This document shows, one piece after another, positions 11,001 through 22,170 of a stretch of 64,000 nt of DNA. Each line of letters begins with the position of its first letter. The stretch's first letter is position 1. Made by a program: the position numbers and the translations under genes. The stretch is taken from positions 186,001 to 250,000 of the forward strand of contig JAMXDE010000047.1 in NCBI GenBank assembly GCA_026770025.1. The letters are read 5' to 3'. This DNA comes from Craspedostauros australis (Eukaryota; Bacillariophyta; Bacillariophyceae; Mastogloiales; Achnanthaceae). The notes below the pieces were generated by a model. The model saw only the letters and a program-made list of their open reading frames with translations. It searched no databases and was not told the DNA's origin.

Positions 11001-14000
11001 ATAGAGTAGCGCAGAGCAGAGGAGCTTGTGTCTCCACCCGTTTCTCCACTCCATCCCACTCCACTCTCGCTTCTACTCTCATTTTTCATGGTACTGGTGC
11101 TCTTGCAAACACTGCAGCTGGAGCGGACGCAGCTTGGAGATTGATCATAGCATAACAGCACTCACCCGCAAACCTGTCGAGGAGAGTCCTCGGCGACACT
11201 TTCCATTTCCCCAGGAGCCGACTGGCCTCCACGAGCACAGCAACAGCTGCCCTGCCGTGTGCTGCACTTCCATTTGCTCCACTCTTCTCGTATCCGTACC
11301 GTACCCTACCGCACTCCACCAACATGATGATCGCATCCTCGTGTCTGTTGTTGTCCGTGATTCCATTGCGAGAGGCAAGGGGAGGAGAAGCGAGACCAAG
11401 CGTCATGGGAGAAGATCATAGATCGTCATGGCCTGCGTGAACGTCATTGGCCCGCTTTTGCAGGGGATGGCGAATGATGCGCGCAGGGCGTCCTCATGGT
11501 CGATCGGGTGGTTCGTCATTTGACTGGAAACCGAGGCGAGATGTCAATGGATCGCGCTGACATTTGACGAAGTTGTTGACGACTCCAGAGGAACGTTCTC
11601 CCGGTACCATTTCGTTCTGCATCCGCAAACGCCGCGATGGTGTTTGTGAGGTTTAGCCCGACTAACCACCGAAGATGATTTCGACCACAGATCAACGAAG
11701 ATGCTTGGCCCAGATAGTAGTACCATCGCCATACACGCACACTCTGCGGACATGCACCGCGCATCTTGGAACACAGTTCGAGACACGTTGCCATCATGTG
11801 ACAGTGACCCACGACCTCTTCGCCGACTGGCACCTGCGGGTATCCCTCGCAAATAGCCACAGAGGCAGGTCTGTCACATCGCAAGACAGATCTGTCCCAG
11901 TATCCTCCCTCTCTCCTTCTCTCCATCTCTGTCTTTGAATTGGCACATCTGGCAATGAGAATACAACCAATTGCACCGATTGGTTCTGCTGCAATTGAAA
12001 CGGGAAGACTTGCGGTACCATTTGAACCACTTCATTTATTCATCACCTTCGCACGTAGAATATGATACGTCGTTGCAACGGTGCGATACGATCACGAGTG
12101 TACGTATTATCACTTGTTACTTGTCATTATTATAATAGTTGTTAGTTGTCATCCCGCAAAGCGTACGCCATATAATACAACCCGTACTATTGCATGACTC
12201 GTTGTGCCGCCTCCTCGAGCACTTCCAGAGTTGCTGGGAATGGCCATCATCATTGGTCTGAGCTGGCATGTGAGTGTGGGTCTCAATGTGTGCGAAAGCC
12301 GCACGCGCAACTTCGGAAGACGATATCGCAATGCCCCTCCTGTGTGTAACGGCGTGGCGCGCCATCATGGTGACTGTTTGGTGAAGTGCTCTGATACTCC
12401 TCCCTATTGGTTCTCGGCGCCATTGTCCTTCCTTGCCACCACTCGTTGCCATGAACATCGCGCGAGTACGCACACAACTGGAGTGACATCGACATCTTCC
12501 TTCGAACTGGAAATGTGATGGCAGTGTGTGGATGGTACGAGCATGAGTATGTATTGTACGAATACCATGCACTGCGGGTCCTCATCCAGCAGACGTCTGG
12601 GTCTACCCTGCTCTGCTTGTGCTATTGTCCATCAATGACAAACCATAGTCCGAAGGAAAGAGAGAAGTTCTCACCTTCTGTCATACCTCGGACCAGGGCG
12701 AAACATCGGATACGCTTTACCGCCAAAACATCCCTTGTGCCAAACACCTCGGAGCACAAGCACTCGTACGTCTGGTACGAGGAGACGGAGGACTTATCAT
12801 GCCCACGATTGATGGGACGCAAGCCAAACACACGAAATTCAGGTGGACGTGCAAGAGGAGGAATTCCCATTGTGGGATCTTGTGAACGGCGGTGGACAAG
12901 GCGGGAAGGAGGCAGGGATCGGGCTTGTGTTTTGAGAGGATGTGACAGCTGGATGGGGCCATACGTATAGTAGTGTGATGCGAGCATGGCAAAATGCTGT
13001 CAAAAGATCATTGCACGATCAGCCACGAACTTCTCGTTTCACAGGTTCGGAGGTGGAAGTGCCGACCATCGCAGTATGCTCGGAGGATCACAAGTACAAA
13101 CAGAAGCACAAATGGACGCAGGAATAGGAGTTGGAGGATATTCGTTGAGCAGTAGCGCTCTGGCCCTCCTGCTCTTCCAACACGAGTGCGCAGCTCCGCT
13201 CCTTCAGAGAAAGGAGCTTGGTGAACTGAACCCCAGGCCAACTCGCTGCTTGGCCAGCCAATCGATTGCACTTCCAACTTGGTCGGATTGACACGGCTCC
13301 TCAGTGAAACATACTGGTAGCGCGGTATGACGGCACAGCTGATGTCGCTGCCGGAAAGGATGAGACTCGCCGCGACGATACCTTGCGAACAACACGCGTG
13401 ATGAAGCGAAATTCTCATCGCCCAGCATCAAGCTCGGAATGTCCTCATGCTTCATCTTGTGATCTGTTTTCTGCGCCGTGGCTTGTACGCAGAGCGAGTG
13501 TGCCGAAAAGCCCTCTCGGCTGATGATGATTCAATCGTTGTGGGCACGTATTGATTCGCCGGACAACTCAAACGCACCAAAGTGACGCAGGAGGCGAACA
13601 CATCAACAATAACGAAACTGCAATTGGGACCACATTTATGGCTCCAACCTTGTTGACCAACCATCTGTTCCCCTTGCGAACGACCGCATCATCACACTTG
13701 TGATAGGAGTTGGAGGCGGGGGGAGAAACGTGCAAAGTCCACCTGTTACCGAACACGACAGACTATTTGCATTTATGGTACATGTCAACCAAAGAACAAT
13801 GCGAATCAGTGGCCTGTCGCAGTAGAACCCACCACAAGCAGGTCTGGATGCGATCATGGTTTGTCTAACATCTCGCCGACAGTTTGGGCTATGGCCAGCA
13901 TAGCCCAAACAAGGAGGACAAGGGAAGATTGTGAACAACTGCGAAACTCTCTTCTACCCTTTGTATTCTACAATCCTATACCATACTCCATCAAACGTAT

Positions 14001-16111
14001 GTATCTCTCCGTCTCAGAGGAGCGCGTCTCTTTCGACGAAGAGGTCCGGACAAGCGATGAGAAAGAAAGGGGAAGCTCATTGCGACACAACCAAGACCAA
14101 GTCGAAGCACGAGAAAATAGCATTATGCGCACGAGTCGCCTTTCCTTGCCGGATCAAGGCCATGGCCACGGTAGTGTACAAGGCATCAAACAAACAAGCA
14201 AGGGTGCAAACAGACGCACAACTAACATCCGTCCTCGCTTTGTGGCTTCAACAGCCATACAATATTATCATAGCCAAACACAAAACAGTGTAGGACTGTA
14301 CAGAACAGAACAGCCTCGCGATGTCTGCGATGATGCTGGAATGAGGCTACACAAGCCCAATGACGCCTTCCTCATTCCGTTGCACCAGTCGCTTGTGAAT
14401 GATGCCCGCAGCAACGAAGACTGACGTCACAGTAACATAGAGTACTGTTCCATCTAAGAAATGCACACAAGGCGGTGATGCTTGCCAAGCTCACGATAAA
14501 TGCGAGCATGTGTGGCCGTGGTAATATCGCGTGTCTGGAACTCGATATGTCTCTCCCTTTGTGCAAACCTCCTGGGCGAACGCACAATGGAAGACCATTA
14601 TTCGCTTCCCCATCCGCTGACGGCGCGCGAAAGCGATGATTGCGCTTGTGTGTCAAGTTGCTGTGGGGCGGTTGTTTTGGGGGGCATGCACACACCATCA
14701 CAACACCTTGGCGGAATACCTCCCATGTACAAACGTGGCAGAAACGAACTATTCCACGCACTCTGCTCTATGTTCCTGAAATCTTCATCGAAGATGACAT
14801 CTCCCAACACAAACGCTGTTATCACCATGAGCAGTGGACAATCTCATTTCTGTTGTACCAGCGACACCATCAGCGCCAACGGCACGAAGCAGCTCCCCAT
14901 GGCTGCAACACCTACCGTATGAAGCAGCTCCAAGGGTGCAGCTCAAGCCGCCGTCCAAACTCCACCTCGTGCATCATCAATCACTCACCGGAAGGGTTTG
15001 GAGGAGTATCGCTGCGTTTCCGTAACCACAAGTCGGCGGTGCATTGAGAATGATGGCTACTTAGAGCGGACGTGCCAGCCAAGATCCATTTTGCGGACCA
15101 CGAGCAACATCTGTGCTCTGAAAACCCTGCATTCTCCCCAGGAGCGTTTGGTTACTCGCCTATCTTAAGTCATGGGTGTTTGGGAACTGCGGTGCATAAA
15201 GGACAAATCCTCTCGTCGGAAGTTGGTTGCCTTTGCTATTATTGGATGGTATCTTGGGAGGTCGGAGCGAAACACGTGTCTGATTACCAGTTTCGTTTGG
15301 GCATTTGTCGGACTTCTTCCCCTTGCCACTGTGTTGTGCCGAACGTGCAGTCAGCCTTTCCTGTTGACAACTGCCTGCTGGTACCGCGTTGCGTGGTGTG
15401 GCTCGTGGAGTATGGCCTTGTGTGGTTGTGTGGTTGCGTGGGGTTTCTCTCGCATTGTTGTCTCGTTGTCTCACTGTCTCAGCGATGTGGTGCCTTGGCC
15501 ATTCTTCCCTCTTCTGTTTCGCATCACATTCCACACACTCCGATCGTATCACACAGCACCGTCGGCCTTTCTTTTATCCAAGCTAACAGCCATCCTCCAA
15601 ACTCGCTTCGGAAACACGTGAAGTCCCACGCACACATCGGAGGCTGGTGACGTGATCCATTCTCAGTTCTCACAATTCCTTTGTAGCGCCAACGTTGCTT
15701 GTGCCCTCTCTTTCATCACATCGACCATCATCACGTTCATCATCACGTTCATCATCATCATCTCTACGATCTCAGCAGGGGGGAAGCAACCACACTGTAA
15801 ACAATACACATCCATACACATCCATACACCCACACGCACATCCACACCCGCACCAACCAATCCAACACCACAACATCACGACATCACATCACAACGCAAA
15901 CAGATTGCTTTCATCCCCTCTCATCTTGTGCTCAATCCACAACATCCACAAGACGACATTGTGCACATCATTACCAAAAACGTCAGTGCTATCACGTTCA
16001 ACTTCAACAGCCCTCCTCACGATTTGCAACAGTTCATCAATAGTCGATCACCGATCATCCTAACCCAGTGGCTCCATTACCCACGGCCGCTCATACAACC
16101 AGGGCGACAGC
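8004..16111. other. Long stretch without a convincing gene
   Basis: About 8 kb of mid-GC sequence. ORFs up to 260 codons exist on both strands (for example 9079-9861 minus, 13861-14424 plus), but none shows a domain, most begin without ATG, and no splice chain joins them. It holds a TA run at about 8203-8216, a GAAC tetranucleotide run near 9573, many GTACGA/ACGAGTA motifs, a CATCA/CACGTTCATCA run at about 15725-15765 and a C/A-rich stretch (15790-15900) that is probably the leader of the gene at 16112. Long regulatory spacers or unannotated non-coding RNAs are possible. Confidence 0.5.
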
Positions 16112-18073
16112 ATGATGCAGACGATGAACTTCACACACGGAGATCTCCATGAACGTCCACAATCACGGCCACGCACGCAACCAGGCCACCAGGCATCACC
16201 ATCAACAGTCACAGTAACATCATCATCCACAGTTGCATCAGCAGCACCAGCGTCTTCAGCAGATTCGGGATATCCAACAAAGGTAGATGCGACGCATGCC
16301 ATCAACCGCCAGCTACCCTTCGACGCGTGGGCCATGCCCGTACCGTCCGACTCGTTCCATCTCGGGGCGTGTCTGGAGCCAACCCCCATCGCGAGCGACG
16401 GCATGAAGGTCGTCAACTCCCTCCCCCTGGCCTCGGGTTCATCGCTGGGCCCGGACCTTTCGTGCTTCCGCGACGTGGCGCAGGACATCTTGCTGCTGCA
16501 GGACGTCCTCGTTTGCCGCAACCCTGATGATGGGCATGATCACTGCCATCCTCCTCACGAATGCGCCATCCCCTTCCAACCGACTTCTTCGCAGCTCCTG
16601 TCTCGATCTCCATTCGATCCTCTCTCAATGGCGAACTGCGCAGCATCCCATGGAACTCACATGCCTTCCACGGAAAGGCCTGCCAAGGCTCCGATGGCGC
16701 TGCCTCATCCTTCGCACACGCAGTCACACACTTCTATACCTCCAAATGCACATACATATGCACATGCACATGCACATACATATCCATATCCATTCGATCA
16801 TTCATTCGACCAATCATATCCATACGCACGCACGCAGATGAATATGCACGAGGAAAATCTATCACAGGAGGTCCGAACGATCGCAGCACAGGCCTGCCAC
16901 CACCCAACACACAACGAGGCTTTGGCGCATGCCACGGGGCTGCTGCAGAAGCACCAGCCGCAACGCCACCAAGACCAGCACTGGAGGAGCATGGTCAATG
17001 CCGTCGCCGATGTCAACCCGGCCGTCCACGCAGGCGACAGCCGCAGCTGTCTGGAGCCGGCGACGCTTCGCAAGGAGCTGGATGACTGCAACGACATACT
17101 GGGTGGTGAGGAGCTCTTGGGAGAGCACCAACACCATGACCATCAACGCCAGCAGCAACGCTCCACTGCGTCTGCTGGTACTGCCACCACACAGCACGCC
17201 CATCCCGCCATGCTATCGCAAGCAGCTGGCAACATCGAGAATCACAGAAGCCCGCTGCCACCGAACGGCACTGACGTCCCTCTTCACGTGGCCAGCGCAT
17301 GCGACGAGAAGATGCCGATTCGCAAGGATGGCAGCGATGTGGATCTGGCGAGCGCAGCAGACGCCGGCGCCACGAACTCTCACGATCCCAACGAAGGGCT
17401 CCAGTCCACCGGCCCTGCCAGAGCCGCCAAGAGACGCAAGATCTGCGACAGCGATAGCAGCGTTGGCTCCGACAGCAACGCTGCGCCCACCACGAGCATG
17501 TACGCGGAGAATTGGAACCGACGGTACAAGCAGCTCGTGGCATACAAGCAGCGCTTCGGGCACTGCCATGTCCCCCACATCACAGGCGGTGCCAACGGCA
17601 ACAACAGCGCCTCGACTGATGACAGCGGCGGAGACAATGGCAACGCTAACACCACCAACTGCGGCACCGGCACCGGCAAGAACTCCTCCCACCAATCCAG
17701 CCTCGCTCACTGGGCTCGCCGCCAACGCCATCAGTACAAGCTCAAGATGCAAGGCAAGTCCTCGAGCCTCAGCAACGAGCGACAGGAGGCGTTGGAGGCG
17801 CTTGGCTTTGTTTGGGACCCCAACAACGCGGCCTGGGAGGAAAAGTACCAGCAGCTCGTGGACTTTGCCAAGGAGCACGGCCACAGCCAGGTGCCACGCT
17901 GGTTCGAGCAGAATCCGCCCCTGGCGATTTGGGTCAAGTGCCAGCGTCGACATTTCGCGCGGATGAAGAAGCAGGCGGGGTTAAGGACGTCTCTCACGCC
18001 GGATCGAATCCGAAGGCTCGAGATGCTGGGCTTCGTTTGGTACGCGAAGGCCAATCCATGCCGAAGGAAGTAA
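16112..18073 (+). CDS. Helicase-associated (HA) domain protein
   Basis: A 653-residue single-exon protein. The N-terminal two thirds is low complexity, with an H/Y-rich run (HTYAHAHAHTYPYP) made by a CACATA microsatellite and Q/H-rich tracts. A basic RAAKRRKICDSDSS stretch near residue 435 resembles a nuclear localisation signal. HA repeat 1 starts near residue 467 (WNRRYKQLVAYKQRFGHCHVP); its loop carries an insert of about 45 residues rich in N, G, S and T before LAHWARRQRHQYKLK. HA repeat 2 starts near 572 (WEEKYQQLVDF, HGHSQVPRW, LAIWVKCQRRHFARMKK, LEMLGFVW). No helicase core is present. It is a paralogue of the gene at 1-1987 on the other strand. The likely role is nuclear nucleic-acid binding. 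Confidence 0.85.
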   Translation: MMQTMNFTHGDLHERPQSRPRTQPGHQASPSTVTVTSSSTVASAAPASSADSGYPTKVDATHAINRQLPFDAWAMPVPSDSFHLGACLEPTPIASDGMKVVNSLPLASGSSLGPDLSCFRDVAQDILLLQDVLVCRNPDDGHDHCHPPHECAIPFQPTSSQLLSRSPFDPLSMANCAASHGTHMPSTERPAKAPMALPHPSHTQSHTSIPPNAHTYAHAHAHTYPYPFDHSFDQSYPYARTQMNMHEENLSQEVRTIAAQACHHPTHNEALAHATGLLQKHQPQRHQDQHWRSMVNAVADVNPAVHAGDSRSCLEPATLRKELDDCNDILGGEELLGEHQHHDHQRQQQRSTASAGTATTQHAHPAMLSQAAGNIENHRSPLPPNGTDVPLHVASACDEKMPIRKDGSDVDLASAADAGATNSHDPNEGLQSTGPARAAKRRKICDSDSSVGSDSNAAPTTSMYAENWNRRYKQLVAYKQRFGHCHVPHITGGANGNNSASTDDSGGDNGNANTTNCGTGTGKNSSHQSSLAHWARRQRHQYKLKMQGKSSSLSNERQEALEALGFVWDPNNAAWEEKYQQLVDFAKEHGHSQVPRWFEQNPPLAIWVKCQRRHFARMKKQAGLRTSLTPDRIRRLEMLGFVWYAKANPCRRK

Positions 18074-18896
18074 CGGTTCGCACGCGGCAGCACCTTCAAC
18101 CCAAGAACAGAGTGGATCCGATTGTCGATCGTCGATCGTCGTGGACGCTATTTTACGAGTATTCGTAGCCACCATGATGATCGAAGAACGATGACGGAAC
18201 AGCAAGTGCAGTCGCTCGCCCATGAAGAGGCGGCAGGCTTGACCGCCGACCATGACCGTCGATGCATTCGCACGTCCCTTGCATCGGTTCCCATATTTGA
18301 CCATCTCCCATCATTCTATTTCATAAATCCATGATTAGCACTATCAATCATCATCACTCTACGACTCTACCATACCAGTACCATACTTCGCTGTACCATC
18401 CTTTGGCAATGCTCCGCCAAACGATTGATCATGCAGGGATGGCAGAGCATCGATACTCTACGACTTGGACAAGTGCCGGCACAATTGGTGGGACCGCATT
18501 CTTGCATGAGTGTGCATACGTGGCTTGTGGTGGTATGGCACGACGATGATGCACCGCACACGTCATACGAACGTGTGTGTGTATGTGGGTGCGTGTGTGT
18601 ATGTTGACTCACTGCGCCTTAATTTGCTTACCAGGATGCAGCAGCTTTCTCTGCAATTGTGGCAGAGTATTTGTGCTGTGTGTATTCGCGCTATACCCAC
18701 GGTCTGATTCGTCGTGCCGGAGTGCGAATGGGCATCCCGACCCGGTATTATCGCACCATACGTGCCGTACGTAGCATTCTTACCGTGTGTGTCTGCCATG
18801 CTTTCCTACCTTGCTACCTGTTGAACTCGAAGATGTTGCAGTATTGGAAACCACTCCAAACCACTCCACTCCACGATACTCGCTAGCTCTTTGGTC
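18074..18896. other. Convergent intergenic spacer
   Basis: Lies between the 3' ends of two convergent genes. It contains tandem GATCGTC units near 18125-18140, an ACGAGTATT motif near 18154 and a TG-rich microsatellite at about 18573-18604. No terminator or RNA gene is recognised. Confidence 0.45.
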
Positions 18897-21800
18897 CTAG
18901 TATATCCCCGGTTGGTTGTACAGACCCGATGTCACGGCCGACGCACCCATGAGGTGGTATCCATGATCATCGGCCATGTAGAGCCAGGCGACGGATAGCA
19001 GCATGAGGCTAGCCAAGACGTAGAAAGTGGTGGAGACGATTCGCAGCGGCGCCTTGATGAAGACCGTGTTGAGAGTCCCGAAGACGATGTAGAAGAGCAG
19101 CCCGATGAAGATCGACATCACGTCTGGACCAGGATCGGACGGTGGTGGCGACGACGGCTTCTTTTCCTTTGGCTTCTTCGTCTTCTTGCCCTGCTTTGCG
19201 GCAGCCGCATCTTCGGTGGTGGGGACATCGATGTCGTTGGGAACCGCGAGGTTGCCCGTTCCGACGCCGACCTCTCTGACGTCCTTGGGAGGCGACATGG
19301 AGGGTGGGGCCATCGAGGGGTCCATGCCAGCGGGCGGTGCTGATTGCACTGCCATCTGCACCTGCTCTTCCACCTGTCGCTGAGCTTCCTGCTGCATCTG
19401 CATGAGCTGCTGTTGCTGCTGGTAATGCTGCTGCTCCAGCTGCTGCTGATGGAAAGACTCGAGCTCCTGTGTGACCTGGGATATCTGCTGCTGGACCTGG
19501 TCCTGCACCTGGCTGTGCGTTTGCATGAGTCCCATGGCCGTGCTGAAGAGGCTGGCGCAGTAATGCTCGCGGCACATCATTGCACCTTCGTAGACCTCGT
19601 CCAAGGAGTAATCCTTCTCGTTGGCATTCTCGTCGATGTAGGTGACGTTGCCGAGCGGCCTGTCGAGTTCGTCGACGTTGCCCGCGACCTTCCATGACTG
19701 CGGGTTGTCGATGGCGTTGTTCCCGTTGGCAACGAGGTTGTTGGGGGCATTGAAGGCATCGTCGCCAGGTCCAGATGCCACGACGGATGGAATGACGCCG
19801 TCGACGGCGGACTGGATGAAGTATCGAACCGCGGCTTCATTGCTGAGGCAGAGCAAGGAGCCGTCCGCGCTGATCTTGGCCACAACCTCCAGGCTGGATG
19901 GCGTGGAGACGTGGGCCTGCTTCCCGTAGGATGACGAGTCTGATGTGGAGGCCAGGTGGAAGAGGTCTGGTTCGGTCTCGATTCCGTAGGGTCGGCGGAT
20001 GACGAAGGTGGCGACGTCGGTGGAGTATTCGTAGGGGATGCAGTTCGCCGCCTGGACGAAGTGTCCCTGGAGCTTGCGCTCGGTGGCCTGCCTGTTGGTC
20101 AAACCTGACTTGGCGCTGGATTGATCGTCACCGAGCATCGCACCGGACGCATCTTCCCCGCCCTGCTGCGTGATGGCGGCAGCATCTTCGCCGTTCTGAT
20201 CCAACAGCTTGTGACGAGGATACGGAGTGGCCATGCGCCGTGGGCGTGCCTGTTGCTGATCAGGTGTGAAGATACCACCACGGGGCGTGGTGGGACCGCC
20301 AGGTGGTGACATGAATCCAAACTGTACCACGTAGAATGCAGTGTGCAACATGCAGCATGGTGATGGAGTGGCAGATGACAAAGAGATAGAAGGTGAGGGG
20401 AAGCGAGAAGATTCATGAATGTGAGTATTTGGCAGGTGGGAAAATTCACGATCTCCGCTGCCCTCAGTCGTGTGTGACCCCGTCCAACCCACTCCACATC
20501 ATTTCCACTCCAATCCACACCATTTCGCTTCATTCAAGTACACGATCCAAGTCAATCAGTCAACCAATTGATGTTCTGTGACTCACCTGTCCTGGCATAT
20601 TGGACGTGGGTGTTGTCGCGCTGCCCGATGCGACCATGTTCTGAAGCTGCGCCCTCGCCCATTTGACGGCAACGGCTTCTCCTTGGGTGTCGGCGAGATC
20701 GACCATGGTCTTGAATTCCATGGGCGAGGCGGAGGCATCCGTCTGCTTGGCGAGGACACCTGCGAGATGCGCCTCGAGCTCTGCTTCTCGGCGCATGGCA
20801 TCCTGCTTTTCCTGTTCCACTCGTTTCCACGCGTCCTCGAGACGCTTGATGGTCTCCGACTGCGTTGCGGCGGGCTGCACGTCGGGAGTGGAGACGGACG
20901 CTGGATCGGAACCGGAAGGCGGTGCCTCGTCTGGTTGCGCTTCGAATTTGGTGGGCGAGGCAACGAGAGGCGGGACCTGCTGCTGCGCGAAGGCGTCCGC
21001 GTGATCATCGCGCAAGGATATCTTCTTCATGGTGGGCGGGGTGTTGGCCACGGAGCGCATGGCGGTGATGAATTCCTTGCGCGCGGTGCTGGGCGGTGCG
21101 ACGCTGCCTCCAGGCGCGACGGATGGCGTCTTTCTGACATCCGGCGTGGACGCAGACGCCATGGTCGTCGCGGGTGTGGACGGTGGGTGTCCCGATGCGA
21201 CGGGCGCGTCCTTGGTGGCATCGTAGTTGGCGTCTTCGGATGGGTCCGTGAGGTTCCTTGGCGAAGAGGATCGTTGGCGCGCCTCCTGGGAGACCTTGGG
21301 CGCCTTGACCTGGGGCGGGCTGAGGAGGCTGGAGGCGGAGATTGGCTGCGGTCGTCCGCGTGGATTCTTTGGCTTCGCAGCAGTTGCAGCTGCTGGTGGG
21401 AGGGACGCAGCGGTCGTCGCTGGTGGGGCGGCGGAGGATCGCGTGATGCGGAGATTGCCGCTGCCCGGGGCCGGCGGCACCTTGGTCGGTGACTTGTTCG
21501 CTGCCCTCGGAGGTGGCGGAGGAGGGCGCGCCGGTGGAGCGGACTTGGCGCGTGTGCGCTTGGGTGGGCTCGGCGGCAAGTTGTTGGTGCGACCGGCCTG
21601 GACCGTCTCCGGTGCTGCGGATGCCGATCCCCTTGCGGAAGAACCTCCACCGAAGGACTGTTCCAAGCGGCGTGCCGTGGGAGGAGGACGCGGCCCACCG
21701 GCTGGGACTCTGCCACGCGAGGTTGCCGACACGCCGCTGCGGCTGCGACTCGCGCTCTGGCTTCGCCTGGAGGATGGCGCGGACGAAGACGAAGACGATG

Positions 21801-22119
21801 ACGCAGTGGCAGAGGTAGAAGTGGAGGTAGAAGCAGACGAGGAGGAGGAGGACTTGGGCACGCGGGGGAAGAGATCGGAATTGCGAGTGGGTGGCGGGGC
21901 TCTGCGCGATGGTGGCTGCAGTCTGGATCGGCGCAACGGATCGCCAGGTGCTGCGGAAGATGATCTGCCTGCTGAGGCGGCGGCAGGTCGCAGGGGAGGA
22001 CCAGAATCCGCCGACGTGACAGCCCCGGTCGTCAATGCCTGCAAGCGACGCAGCTCTGCACGGCGACGCGCCATGTTGTCATCGGTGGTGTTATCGAACC
22101 TGGCGGCGGCTGCGGACAT
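18897..22119 (-). CDS. Two-exon membrane-anchored coiled-coil protein, function unknown
   Basis: Exon 1 runs 22119-20587 and exon 2 runs 20321-18897; joined they give about 985 residues. The junction is phase 0 at GTGAGT/TACAG and reads SNMPGQ-FGFMSPPGG, so two long ORFs are one gene. The start ATG (MSAAAARFDN) is chosen because the open frame above it lacks ATG and ends in CAACAACAAG. Residues about 50-400 are Ser/Pro/Arg-rich and probably disordered. A coiled coil lies at about 420-460 (IKRLEDAWKRVEQEKQD) and a Q-rich one at about 775-840. Lys-rich KKTKKPKEKKP precedes two C-terminal membrane helices at about 912-970 (SIFIGLLFYIVFGTLNTVF and TTFYVLASLMLLSVAWLYM). A tail-anchored organelle tether is a plausible inference; I do not recognise the family. 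Confidence 0.8.
20322..20586 (-). other. Intron of the two-exon membrane protein gene
   Basis: 265 nt, GTGAGT donor at 20586-20581 and TGGTACAG acceptor ending at 20322. Both flanking frames carry stops inside the intron, and the splice keeps phase 0. A pyrimidine-rich stretch lies in its 3' half. Confidence 0.85.
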
Positions 22120-22170
22120 CTTGTTGTTGCTGCTGCTATGGCTGCTGCTACTGCTGTTCTTGCTGCTTCT
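22120..22170 (-). promoter_or_regulatory. AGC/AAC-rich 5' leader
   Basis: AGCAGCAACAACAAG directly precedes the chosen ATG, matching the leader style of the HA and HSF genes. The frame is open above it, so it could instead encode an N-terminal extension from a non-ATG codon. Confidence 0.4.
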
